From contig JAHBAA010000121.1 of NCBI GenBank assembly GCA_018385425.1, positions 1 to 52,209 of the forward strand: DNA of 52,209 bases. Reading direction: 5' to 3'. The translations under genes and the position numbers were made by a program. The notes beneath the pieces are model-generated. The model searched no databases. It was not told the DNA's origin and was given only the letters and a program-made list of their open reading frames with translations. Positions 42,586-51,662 of the stretch are shown piece by piece (position 1 is the stretch's first letter; every line of letters begins with the position of its first letter). Origin of the DNA: Acetatifactor sp. GTDB taxonomy: Bacteria; Bacillota; Clostridia; Lachnospirales; Lachnospiraceae.

Positions 42586-44715
42586 CTATTGCCAGATCAG
42601 ATACAACAACGTCAGTCCCAGTCCGATTCCGAACAGCAGTAATCCGAAGGACAGGCTGCGTCCGATGATCTTGTGGTTCTCCTGCAGCTGCTCCCGCTTC
42701 AGGGCGAGGACATGGACATAATTCTTATGCTCACCGCCGTTCTTCCGGAAGATCCCGACAAAATCGCTGATCCGGTTCATGGTCATACCCACCGCGTGGG
42801 TGAAGGTGTCACCCTCCGGCAGCTCATAGGGCAGAGGGCTGTCCCTGTAGACCGTCTTTCTCAGCAGTACCACCAGCGTATCCACCAAGCTGTCCGCCGC
42901 TCTGCAGAGAATTGCAGACAGTGTGGGCAGGATGCGAAGCAGCACCGGTCTGTACACCAGGTTCTCCAGATCCATCCATTTCGGCCAGAGATTCCTGTAC
43001 TCCCTTCCGCCCTGTTCGGAAGTTCCCATCAGACAGGTGCGGACGAAGCCAAAGTACAGGGCCATGCCGATGAGGATGGAGATCCCTGCGCCCTTCAGAT
43101 TCTCCAAGGCAAAATAGCGGACCTGATGCCCAAACTCGGGCAGCCCGAAGAAATTCCGGGTGAAGTCGGATACCGGATCCATGGTAAGTCCCGGAACCAG
43201 TCCCCAGACAAGAAGCACCGCTGCACTTCCCACCACCGCGATGGCACTGCAGGGGTACCATACCTTTTTCGTGCGGGTCTTGCCCTTCTTTCCCTTGCCA
43301 ATGGTTTCTTTTCTCTGCGTCACAAAGGAACCGGATGCGTCGTAAGCAGCCTGCAGGGCAGCATCCTCATTCCTCTCTACAAAGATAGACACGAACAGTT
43401 TGGTCATATAGCACAGCGTCATTCCGCCGGAGAGCAAAAAGATCCACTCCACCGTGCGCAGACTGCTGCCGTACTCTACGATCGCCTCGTGGAGCAGCGT
43501 TTTGGACACATAGCCGCTGAACAGTGGAATTCCGGCGATAGACAGTGCACCTGCCAGAAAACAGGCCGCAAGCAGAGGTTTCTTTCTGCCGTAGCCGCGG
43601 ATCTTGTTCAGATCCAGGGCATGGGCACCCATGTAGATCACACCGGCGATGGAAAACAGCACCAGCTTGATCAGGGAATGGTTGATCATATGCAGCATGG
43701 TTCCGCGAACCGCCAGCGCGTTTTCCTCTCCCAACAGCCCCTGCATTCCGATCCCCACCAGGATAAACCCGATCTGGGACATGGAGGAGCAGGCCAGAGT
43801 TCGCTTCAGATCAATGGAGAACACCGCCAACAGGGCACCGCCGAACATGGTCAGCACGCCGATGCACAGGATCAGGTTGCCCCACCTTGCATCCCGGAAA
43901 AACAGTCTGCAGCTGATCAGCAAAATACCGTAGATACCTGTCTTGGTCAAAATACCGGATAATAGCGCTGAGGCAGGCGCCGGAGCAACCGGGTGGGCCT
44001 TGGGCAGCCAGATGTGAAGGGGGAAGGCGCCGGCCTTGGCCCCAAACCCTACCAGCAGACACAGCGCTGCCGCCCACAGGGTCACAGAACCCGTCCTGTC
44101 CGCTGCCAGATCGGCCAGCCGGTCCATGTGAAGGGTGCCGAATTCCACATACAGCAGGAAGATTCCCATCAGCATCACCAGTCCGCCGATCACAGCCACC
44201 GCCAGATAGGTGCCGGCCGCCTTCAGCGCATCCTTTGTCTCCTCCTGGGCAACCCAGACGTAGGAGGTCAGAGACATCATCTCAAAGAACAAAAAGGTGG
44301 TAAACAGGTCGGCGGAAAGGAATACCGCCAGCGTGGCTCCCTCCGTCCAGAAGAAAAACAGATAAAATCTGGCGGTATGCTCATGATGTTCGAAGTACTC
44401 TCCCGACAGGAAGGCTGACATCATCCACATGAACCCTGCCACCAGGCAATACACACTGCGGAAACCGTCCGAGGCGAAATTCATCCCCAGACCGCAGATC
44501 CCATCGAAGGAAACGCTGACTGCGGTATCCCCGCCGACAGTCCACTGACCTGCAAACAGGACCGAAAGCAGCACAAATTCCGCCCCGCCGCAGAACACAG
44601 CCAGCCATTTTCCAAGAGGTGCTGCACCTGCCGTCCGCCTGGGATCGGCCGCAGCATACACCAAAAGACCCGAGAGGAAGGGCAGGAGCAACGTGATCAT
44701 CAGAATCGATTCCAT
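42586..44715 (-). CDS. Large antiporter subunit, NuoL/M-like, with C-terminal extension
   Basis: A 709-residue polytopic protein of the complex-I/Mrp large-subunit family. Ion-path residues are visible: Glu145 (LFFEMMS), Lys227 (GAKAGAFPLHIWLPKA) and Lys258 (ILTKTGIYG). After the usual fourteen or so helices it has an extra C-terminal part of about 200 residues with further membrane segments. It is the last gene of the operon and fits an MbhH/MrpA-D-type proton or cation pump arm. Confidence 0.85.
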   Translation of the reverse strand: MESILMITLLLPFLSGLLVYAAADPRRTAGAAPLGKWLAVFCGGAEFVLLSVLFAGQWTVGGDTAVSVSFDGICGLGMNFASDGFRSVYCLVAGFMWMMSAFLSGEYFEHHEHTARFYLFFFWTEGATLAVFLSADLFTTFLFFEMMSLTSYVWVAQEETKDALKAAGTYLAVAVIGGLVMLMGIFLLYVEFGTLHMDRLADLAADRTGSVTLWAAALCLLVGFGAKAGAFPLHIWLPKAHPVAPAPASALLSGILTKTGIYGILLISCRLFFRDARWGNLILCIGVLTMFGGALLAVFSIDLKRTLACSSMSQIGFILVGIGMQGLLGEENALAVRGTMLHMINHSLIKLVLFSIAGVIYMGAHALDLNKIRGYGRKKPLLAACFLAGALSIAGIPLFSGYVSKTLLHEAIVEYGSSLRTVEWIFLLSGGMTLCYMTKLFVSIFVERNEDAALQAAYDASGSFVTQRKETIGKGKKGKTRTKKVWYPCSAIAVVGSAAVLLVWGLVPGLTMDPVSDFTRNFFGLPEFGHQVRYFALENLKGAGISILIGMALYFGFVRTCLMGTSEQGGREYRNLWPKWMDLENLVYRPVLLRILPTLSAILCRAADSLVDTLVVLLRKTVYRDSPLPYELPEGDTFTHAVGMTMNRISDFVGIFRKNGGEHKNYVHVLALKREQLQENHKIIGRSLSFGLLLFGIGLGLTLLYLIWQ

Positions 44716-44731
44716 CCTTCTTTCCTCCTTC

Positions 44732-46207
44732 CTAGACGATAGCCGCGCAGATCCGGGTCAGATAAGAGATCACCGGACCGCTGCACAGGCCGAATACAAA
44801 CATCAATACCACAAAAAAACCCAGCGGAATCAGCATAGCCGGTCCCGGATCGGAAGCCCCGGCTATGGCGGACTCATCGAAATCCTTACCCGGGCAGAAG
44901 GCTCTCACCACTACAGACATCATATAGATTGCTGTCAGCAGGGCAGAGACAAGCAGCGCCGCCACACCGATCAGCGCCGGCAGATCCTCGCTGACAATGG
45001 CCGCTTTGGCCAGATACCACTTGCTGACAAAGCCGCACAGTCCGGGTACTCCCATCAGCGCAAGTCCCGAGACAAGATAAGCCGTAAAGGTAAAGGGCAT
45101 CTTCCTTGCCAGTCCGTCCAGCTCATGGACATAGGCCTTCCCCGTCTTCGTCAGCACAGCGCCTGCACAGAAGAAGGCTGTGATCTTCATCACCGAGTGG
45201 AACAGCATATGGGCAAGGCCCGCAGTCAGTCCCAGGGGAGTCATCAGCACGATGCCGAACAGGATATAGGACAGGTTGCTGACGGTAGACCAGGCCAATC
45301 TGCGCTTCACGTGGGTCTCCTTCAACGCCCGGCTGCAGCCGTATACGATCGTAAAGATTATCAGCCCCATCAGCACATACTGTGCCCAGGTTCCCCGCAG
45401 GTTCTCCACACCGAAGCTGTAATAGGTCATCCGCATAGCCGCAAAGGCACCGGTATTCACCACCGCCACCGCATGCAGCAGGGCGGTCACCGGGGTGGGT
45501 GCCACGCCGGCCTTGGGCAGCCAGCGGGAGAAGGGGAACACTGCCGTTTTCACTGCAAACCCCAGAAAGCAGAGGACGAAGACCACCAGCATCATATCCG
45601 CCTTCTCGCCCAGGCTGCTCAGCTTCAGCACGCCGCCGGCGCGGAAGGAGGAAGTCTCCCCGTAGGTCAGCAGGTAGATCACACCGATGAAGGCGAAGGC
45701 CGCCCCACCCAGCATATAGTACAGGTAGGTCCGGCTGGCAAGCACCGCCTCTCTCGTTCTGGTATGCAGCACCAGCGGCAGGGTGATCAGACTCAGCATC
45801 TCAAAGAAGAAATACAGCGTCAGAATATTTTCCGCCATCGCCACACCCAGGGTGACCCCGTAGGTGATCAGATAGAACAGAAAGAAGGAACGCTCATTCT
45901 GCTCATGCTTCATGTACTCGAAGGAATAGAGACAGGCGAAGGGCCACAGTCCTGCCACCAGTGCCGCGTAGAAGCCTCCTGGGCCGTCCAGCTTCAGGGT
46001 AATACTCAGGTTTCCGGTAAAGCGGAACACCGTGAGCGCCCCTGACGGGTGGTTCAAAAGCAAGGCAAACACAAGTACTGAGGTGGCAACAGCAGCCAGT
46101 TCGATAAAGATCAGGTAATCTCTTCTCTTTTTCCAGGGAAGTAAAGGCACTAAGGTTCCCGCAAGAATGGGCAGCAGGATCGTAAGTAACATCCATTTTT
46201 CACTCAT
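44732..46207 (-). CDS. Large antiporter subunit, NuoL/M/N-like
   Basis: A 491-residue polytopic protein of the same family. Glu136 (FFFEMLS) and Lys220 (AVKTAVFPFSRWLPKA) are kept, but the position of the next key Lys reads AVVNTGAF, so Asn251 replaces it. The start is set by TAGGAGG before the ATG at 46207; the GTG three codons earlier is part of the ribosome site. It begins 12 bases after the preceding stop. Confidence 0.87.
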   Translation of the reverse strand: MSEKWMLLTILLPILAGTLVPLLPWKKRRDYLIFIELAAVATSVLVFALLLNHPSGALTVFRFTGNLSITLKLDGPGGFYAALVAGLWPFACLYSFEYMKHEQNERSFFLFYLITYGVTLGVAMAENILTLYFFFEMLSLITLPLVLHTRTREAVLASRTYLYYMLGGAAFAFIGVIYLLTYGETSSFRAGGVLKLSSLGEKADMMLVVFVLCFLGFAVKTAVFPFSRWLPKAGVAPTPVTALLHAVAVVNTGAFAAMRMTYYSFGVENLRGTWAQYVLMGLIIFTIVYGCSRALKETHVKRRLAWSTVSNLSYILFGIVLMTPLGLTAGLAHMLFHSVMKITAFFCAGAVLTKTGKAYVHELDGLARKMPFTFTAYLVSGLALMGVPGLCGFVSKWYLAKAAIVSEDLPALIGVAALLVSALLTAIYMMSVVVRAFCPGKDFDESAIAGASDPGPAMLIPLGFFVVLMFVFGLCSGPVISYLTRICAAIV

Positions 46208-46219
46208 CTTTGCCACCTC

Positions 46220-47740
46220 CTAACCGATCAGGAGCCCGGAAAGCTCCTCGAAATACGAAACCAATTTGCCGGGAAAGGTTCCCAGAAGCACCGTCAGTAC
46301 TGCCAGAACCAGCAAAGGCAGCAGCATCCACCAATCCGTCCGTTCCTTTTCCGGATTTCCCTGTCTCCCGGCGGTCTCGCTCTCCCCGGGGAAGAAGCCA
46401 TGCATGGTAACAGGCAGCAGATACCCGGCAGTGAGCAGTGCGCTGATCAACAGTACGATCGGTCCCAGCACAGCGAACACACCGGTTTTTGAGGTCAGAG
46501 ACCCCACCGCTAGGTTCCACTTGCTGACAAAGCCGGCGGTGAAGGGCATGCCGATCAGTCCCAGGGCAAACACGGTGTAGCACCACAGCACCTTGGGCTG
46601 CTTCTTTCCGATTCCCGAAAGCTCAGACACTTTCGTGCAGCCGTACTTGGACAGAAAGACTCCCGCTGTCAAAAACAGACCGCACTTGATCACGGCGTGC
46701 CCAACCACATGCAGCAGGGCGCCGGTAAGCGCCGCAGGGTTTAACAGAGACAGTCCGAACACAATGTAGGACAGCTGGCTCACCGTGGAATAGGCCAGAC
46801 GCTTTTTGAACACCGGTTCCCGGAAGGCCAGCATAGAGCCCATAAACACGGTGCACAGGGACAACACCATCCACACCGTCTGCACCCAGGTACCCCGGAT
46901 CAGCTCCGTTCCCACGACGTAACACACCACCCGGATCATGGCAAACACGCCAAACTTCACGATCACACCGGACAATACCGCAGAGGCCGGGGAGGGTGCC
47001 ACAGGATGTGCCGTTGGCAGCCAGGCGTGCAGAGGAAGCATACCTGCCTTGGCACCGAAACCGATCAGCATGACAAATACCGCCGCCTGCAGAATTCCCG
47101 CATAGGACACCGCCATCTCGGGAGACAGACTTCCTCCGGGCAGAAATACCAGTGTGTCACAGTACCTGTTCAGCACAAAGATGCCGAACAAACCGGCGTA
47201 AGCACCGCACAGGGAGAAAAACAGGTATTTGAGTCCTGCCAGAATCGCCTCCCTGGATCTGTTGTGCATGACCAGAGGTGTTGACACAAGTGTCATAAGT
47301 TCATAAAAGAGATACATGGTCACCAGGTTGCCGGCAAAGCACAGCCCCACCAGCACACCGTAGAGGGCGAGAAAGCATCCCAGAAATCGCTTGTCTGCCC
47401 CCTCCTCCTTCAGATAGGAGTAACAGTACACGCTTGTCAGTACCCAGATCACACTGACCACGGTTACGAACAGTTTTCCCAGATCATCAATATAAAAATA
47501 GAGGGGGATCCCGTCCACCAGCTCCGTCAGGGTCAGCTGCCTGTCACCGGTCCAGGAAAGCACCACTGCCGCCGCTGCACAGGCGGTGAGCAGCAGAATG
47601 CTGACCGCATACAGGGCAATTCGGTTGCCCGGAGCCTTCTTTTTCTTTTCTTTTCGGAAGTGTTCCGCGAAGGAACTCATCCACAGCATCATCCCCACCA
47701 GGATCGGTACCCCGATGGGAAGCAATATCACCATATTCAT
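46220..47740 (-). CDS. Large antiporter subunit, NuoL/M/N-like
   Basis: A 506-residue polytopic protein. Glu147 (LFYELMT), Lys231 (GAKAGMLPLHAWLPTA) and Lys262 (VIVKFGVF) match the ion-path residues of Mrp and complex-I large subunits. A GGAG site lies nine bases before the ATG. The 87-base gap before it is the longest in the operon and holds a stem-loop (47772-47796). Confidence 0.87.
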   Translation of the reverse strand: MNMVILLPIGVPILVGMMLWMSSFAEHFRKEKKKKAPGNRIALYAVSILLLTACAAAAVVLSWTGDRQLTLTELVDGIPLYFYIDDLGKLFVTVVSVIWVLTSVYCYSYLKEEGADKRFLGCFLALYGVLVGLCFAGNLVTMYLFYELMTLVSTPLVMHNRSREAILAGLKYLFFSLCGAYAGLFGIFVLNRYCDTLVFLPGGSLSPEMAVSYAGILQAAVFVMLIGFGAKAGMLPLHAWLPTAHPVAPSPASAVLSGVIVKFGVFAMIRVVCYVVGTELIRGTWVQTVWMVLSLCTVFMGSMLAFREPVFKKRLAYSTVSQLSYIVFGLSLLNPAALTGALLHVVGHAVIKCGLFLTAGVFLSKYGCTKVSELSGIGKKQPKVLWCYTVFALGLIGMPFTAGFVSKWNLAVGSLTSKTGVFAVLGPIVLLISALLTAGYLLPVTMHGFFPGESETAGRQGNPEKERTDWWMLLPLLVLAVLTVLLGTFPGKLVSYFEELSGLLIG

Positions 47741-47827
47741 TCCAGTTCACTCCAATTACCTTTGCATCTGTCCGTCTGCCGCAGCCCGACAGACAAGTAC
47801 TGCGAAATTTTCGTCCAAGTGACCTCT

Positions 47828-49333
47828 CTAGGAAAACATTCCTAAGCCTTTTCGGATCAGTTCCACGATCGGCTCGGAATTCAGACCCAGCATCACATTC
47901 AGCAGGATAAAGAACACCAGCGCCAGATTTTTGTCGGGCTGCTCCCCGAGGGGAATCCTTCTGCTGTCCGGATGGGCATATCCTTTTGCAGCAGGGGTGT
48001 AGATCCGGATCACCGTCTTCATAAAGTAGATCGCGTTCAGCACGGTGCTGATGGCCAGTGCGACCAGCGTGATCATCATCTTCCTGTCATGCTCCATGGC
48101 CGCCTGTGCAAACAGCAGCTTGGAGATAAACCCGGAGAACATGGGGAAGCCTACCATAGACAGCGAGCCCACGGTAAAGGCCACGCCTGCCAGCTTATTG
48201 CGGTATCCCGCACCGGTCAGATCCGGGAACTTCCGGCTGCCCCCGGACGCATCAGTAAGACCGGAGGCTGCCACGAACAGCAGGGACTTGGTTGCACAGT
48301 GGGAGAGAATATGGTACACGCTTGCCACGATTCCCTCTTCCGTACCCAGGCCGAAGCCCATGTAGATGTATCCGATCTGTGCCACGGAGGAGAAGGCGAT
48401 CATTCGCCGGATCTCTCCCTCCTTGATGGCGCTGACGGAACCCATGATCATACCGATCACACCGAACACAAACAATACATTGATCACCTTGCTGTCACAT
48501 ACCACAGAGAAGCCGATGACCCGGTAGAAGATCTTGACCAACAGGAAAATATAGCCCTTGGACACCAGGGAGGACAGGATCGCCGCGGAAGAGACCGTGG
48601 AATAACCATAGGCATCCGGAAGCCAGGCGTGAAAGGGATACAGCGCACTCTTAATTGCCAAGCCCACGGAGATCAGCCCCAGAGACAAAAACAACGGCAC
48701 GTGGTACTGTCCCGTAGCAGCCAGTTCTGCCACAGCCTCCTTGATATTGCTCATCAACAGGTGACCGGTAAGGTCATACAGAAAACAGATCCCCAGAAGC
48801 AGCAGGCCGGAACCCAACAGGCTCATGATCATATAGCGGACGGCAGCCTCGATGGTACGTCCATTCTGCTTGATCATGATCAGACCACAGGCAGAGATGG
48901 TATTGATCTCCACGAACACGTAGGCAGTGAAAAGGTCGTTGGTGTAGATCAGCGCCAGCAGGGAACAGAGCAGAAGATTTACCATAATATAGTAGAGGTT
49001 CTGCTTGGAGTCCTCGATCTCCCGCTCCCTCTCCGCGCTTCCGCCCAGCATACACAAAAGCATCACCGCACAGAAAAACAGCGCCATAAAGCCTTCCAGC
49101 ACGCCCACCCTGATCTCGTTGCCCCAGGGTGCCGGGAAATGACCCATGCGGTAGACAAAGGCTTCACCTGTTCCAAGCACGTAGAACAGCACAGCGCCTG
49201 AGAGAAAACCGATAACGGTGATCACCAGGGTGTTGACTCTCTTTGCCCATTTCCCGTTCAGGATCGAAGTCAGCGGGCCGGAAAACAGCGACAATAATAT
49301 GGAAATAAAGGGAAAATTTTGCACGAAATCCAT
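47828..49333 (-). CDS. Large antiporter subunit, MrpD/MbhH-like
   Basis: A 501-residue polytopic protein, first of four large subunits and in the place of MbhH/MrpD. Glu142 (YVFVEINT), Lys228 (AIKSALYPFHAWLPDA) and Lys259 (LVSKGYIF) are present. Its ATG shares one base with the stop of the MnhC gene (TAATG), so translation is coupled. Confidence 0.9.
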   Translation of the reverse strand: MDFVQNFPFISILLSLFSGPLTSILNGKWAKRVNTLVITVIGFLSGAVLFYVLGTGEAFVYRMGHFPAPWGNEIRVGVLEGFMALFFCAVMLLCMLGGSAEREREIEDSKQNLYYIMVNLLLCSLLALIYTNDLFTAYVFVEINTISACGLIMIKQNGRTIEAAVRYMIMSLLGSGLLLLGICFLYDLTGHLLMSNIKEAVAELAATGQYHVPLFLSLGLISVGLAIKSALYPFHAWLPDAYGYSTVSSAAILSSLVSKGYIFLLVKIFYRVIGFSVVCDSKVINVLFVFGVIGMIMGSVSAIKEGEIRRMIAFSSVAQIGYIYMGFGLGTEEGIVASVYHILSHCATKSLLFVAASGLTDASGGSRKFPDLTGAGYRNKLAGVAFTVGSLSMVGFPMFSGFISKLLFAQAAMEHDRKMMITLVALAISTVLNAIYFMKTVIRIYTPAAKGYAHPDSRRIPLGEQPDKNLALVFFILLNVMLGLNSEPIVELIRKGLGMFS

Positions 49334-49710
49334 TAATTTTCCTCCTTACGGATTCTGGTTGTGATCTCATCCAGATCCAGCGTGTGATATCTGCGGTACA
49401 GACGGATGGTCAAAGACAGCATCAGCGCTGTGACAGACACGGACACAACGATTCCCGTCAGCACCAGACCGCTGGGAATGGGGTTCACGTAATGCTCCGC
49501 TTGGGTGATTCCATCCACCACCACCGGTGCCTTGCGCTGAAAAATATAGCCCTTCAGTGCCAGAAACAGGTAGGTGGCGGTATCCATAATATTCAGCCCG
49601 ATGATCTTCTTGATCAGGTTCTTCTGCAGCAGCAGATTGGAGAAGCCGATGCCAAACAGGATCATCGCCACTGCCTCGGGATAATTGTTGATCAGATTGG
49701 AAACATTCAT
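49333..49710 (-). CDS. mnhC: MnhC/NuoK-like antiporter subunit
   Basis: A 125-residue protein with three membrane helices, the NLLLQKNLIKKIIGLNIMDTA block and IPSGLVLTGIVVSVSVTALML, as in MnhC/MrpC and NuoK. GGAGGG seven bases before the ATG at 49710 fixes the start. It couples to both neighbours by stop/start contacts. Confidence 0.92.
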   Translation of the reverse strand: MNVSNLINNYPEAVAMILFGIGFSNLLLQKNLIKKIIGLNIMDTATYLFLALKGYIFQRKAPVVVDGITQAEHYVNPIPSGLVLTGIVVSVSVTALMLSLTIRLYRRYHTLDLDEITTRIRKEEN

Positions 49711-49711
49711 C

Positions 49712-50674
49712 TTAATGCCCTCCTTTTCTAAACATACAGTAGAAGGTGTACATGGTGCCTGCCACCACCACACCCACACAGATATTTAGGATGAGAATCA
49801 GTCCGGAGCTTAAAATCGCCCCCGGCGTTCCCAGCGGAATCACGCTCTCGATGTGATTCGCACCGGTGTAGAAGGAGTAGCTCTTGGCAAGGCTGTAGCA
49901 GGCCAGTGCCGCAAAGCTCATCACCTTGTAGGTCTTGGCGGTGAAGAACTTTTCTGTCTTGGCAAAGCCGAAGGCATTCAGGTACAGGATCAGCCCCGCG
50001 CCGATGACTGCGCCGCCGGAGAAACCGCCGCCGGGCCCCAAGTGGCCGGCCAGAATGATGTAGATTCCGAAGATGATGATGGGCGGGAAGAGGATCCTCG
50101 CCACCGTCTGAAGGATCACATCATTTTTCGGCTCATGGGTCCTGTCATCCGCCTCGTTGGCCTCCCGGTCCTCCTTCCGGTCCAATCGCAGCAGGATCAG
50201 CACCGTACAGGTGGCAATGAACAGGACATGAGACTCTCCCAGAGTATCAAACGCACGGTAGTCTAAGATCATACCGGTGACGATATTTACCGCGCCGGTC
50301 TCCTCCAGTCCCTTCTCGATGTAGCGCTCCGCCACCTCATTGTTAGCGGGGTTGTGGGCATCTCCGAAGGTCGGCAGATCCGACACACCGATTAACAGCA
50401 TGGTCACCAGGAAAATGCAGAAGGCAACTGCAAAGACCCGATAGATCCGGTTGAAGATGCGCACCTCTGCATTGTGCTCCAGGTCGTAGGCCCGCTCCTC
50501 CACTTCCTTTTCATCCTGTATTCTGTGGGCAGCAGTCTGGGCATCCTCCACAAAGGGTTTCTGCTTCTTCATCTCCACCTCGCCCAGATAAGGGTCCTTC
50601 GTCCCATCCAGCCACTGTCTGAATCGGAAGGAGAAGGTTTTCCGATACTGTTCCTCCGTCAGTTTTTTACTCAT
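49712..50674 (-). CDS. Fused MbhE-like / MnhB-like antiporter subunit
   Basis: A 320-residue fusion: a charged cytoplasmic stretch (about 1-80), an MbhE-like part (membrane segment near 82-100, then VNIVTGMILDYRAFDTLGESHVLF), and an MnhB part (about 185-318) with the family's GPGGGFSGGAVIGAGLILY glycine-rich block. In Pyrococcus Mbh these are separate genes (MbhE and MbhF). The long N-terminal tail is not seen in MrpB as I know it. AAGGAGG lies upstream of the start, which overlaps the preceding gene by eight bases. Confidence 0.88.
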   Translation of the reverse strand: MSKKLTEEQYRKTFSFRFRQWLDGTKDPYLGEVEMKKQKPFVEDAQTAAHRIQDEKEVEERAYDLEHNAEVRIFNRIYRVFAVAFCIFLVTMLLIGVSDLPTFGDAHNPANNEVAERYIEKGLEETGAVNIVTGMILDYRAFDTLGESHVLFIATCTVLILLRLDRKEDREANEADDRTHEPKNDVILQTVARILFPPIIIFGIYIILAGHLGPGGGFSGGAVIGAGLILYLNAFGFAKTEKFFTAKTYKVMSFAALACYSLAKSYSFYTGANHIESVIPLGTPGAILSSGLILILNICVGVVVAGTMYTFYCMFRKGGH

Positions 50675-50933
50675 TTTCTTCCTCCTTCTGCTCTTCCCTG
50701 ATGATGGCGTGGATCTTCTTCAGCGTCACCAGGAAAAGCACCGTGGTCACTCCCGCACCCACTGCAGCCTCTGTGATGGCCAGATCCGGGGACTCTAACA
50801 GGATCCAGATCACCGACATCACCAGGCTGTAGGACATAAAGATCAATATGGTATTCAGCAGACTCTTGGAAAAGCTGGCGGCAATGGCACAGATGATCAG
50901 AAACAAAAGCAATATTGCGAAAAAGATGGTCAT
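50667..50933 (-). CDS. MbhD-like subunit (DUF4040-type)
   Basis: An 88-residue protein with three membrane helices and the SPDLAITEAAVGAGVTTVLFLVTLKK block. It corresponds to MbhD, which in MrpA is the first part of its C-terminal extension. The start overlaps the MnhG gene by four bases, an ATGA-type join. Confidence 0.92.
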   Translation of the reverse strand: MTIFFAILLLFLIICAIAASFSKSLLNTILIFMSYSLVMSVIWILLESPDLAITEAAVGAGVTTVLFLVTLKKIHAIIREEQKEEENE

Positions 50934-51292
50934 CTTCCCTCTCCTCCCTTCTTCTCTTCCTCCGTAAGCTCCGACTTCCCGTAGTGTTTCTCCGGTTCCT
51001 CATCGGTGGTCACCTCCAGCCGGGCAATCAGATGGGAGGACACCGGTGATGTAAACCACAAAAAGATGATCACCAGAAACAGTTTCAAGGTGGTAAAGCT
51101 CAGTCCGTTCAAGATCATCAGCCCCACAAAGCAGCTGCCCAGGCCCAGGGTGTCCCCCATGGCTGCGGCGTGCATGCGGTTGAGCACGTAGTGAAATTTG
51201 AATACGCCGATCATCTCCACCAGAAACACAAACATTCCGATCAGAAGAAACACCGCGCCTATGATAAATCGTACCCATTCCATGATTTCCAT
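50930..51292 (-). CDS. mnhG: Antiporter subunit MnhG
   Basis: A 120-residue protein with three membrane helices and the FHYVLNRMHAAAMGDTLG block diagnostic of MnhG/MrpG. GGAGG nine bases upstream of the ATG at 51292 fixes the start, right after the MnhF stop. The tail is charged and cytoplasmic. Confidence 0.94.
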   Translation of the reverse strand: MEIMEWVRFIIGAVFLLIGMFVFLVEMIGVFKFHYVLNRMHAAAMGDTLGLGSCFVGLMILNGLSFTTLKLFLVIIFLWFTSPVSSHLIARLEVTTDEEPEKHYGKSELTEEEKKGGEGR

Positions 51293-51293
51293 C

Positions 51294-51644
51294 CTACGCT
51301 TCCTCCTCTTTCCCGGTTTTTTTCTGTCTGTTCTCCGCTTCCTTTTTCTCCAGGTACACACCCATGTAGACTTTGGTCAGTACGATCACGGTGAGGAAGC
51401 TGATCAGCGCGTAGATGATGCAGATATCGGCCAGATACCCCTCGTCCAAATAGGTTGCCAGCACACCGATCATCACAATGACGATGGTGCCGGACATATT
51501 GGCAGCCACGATCCGGTCTGCGATCTTCGGTCCGATGATTGCTCTCACCAGGCACAGCACCAGACACAGCGCCAGAAAAATCAGGATCGCCAGCAAAAAC
51601 AGTTCCATGGTTCGCCCCAGCAGGGCATTTTCTTTTCCCAGCAT
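51294..51644 (-). CDS. mnhF: Antiporter subunit MnhF
   Basis: A 116-residue protein with three membrane helices and RAIIGPKIADRIVAANMSGT, the MnhF/MrpF signature. Start uncertain among GTG 51653, ATG 51644 and ATG 51608; the ATG at 51644 is preferred for its purine-rich upstream site. A Lys/Glu-rich tail extends into the cytoplasm. Confidence 0.92.
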   Translation of the reverse strand: MLGKENALLGRTMELFLLAILIFLALCLVLCLVRAIIGPKIADRIVAANMSGTIVIVMIGVLATYLDEGYLADICIIYALISFLTVIVLTKVYMGVYLEKKEAENRQKKTGKEEEA

Positions 51645-51662
51645 ACTCTCCACCTCTCTCCT

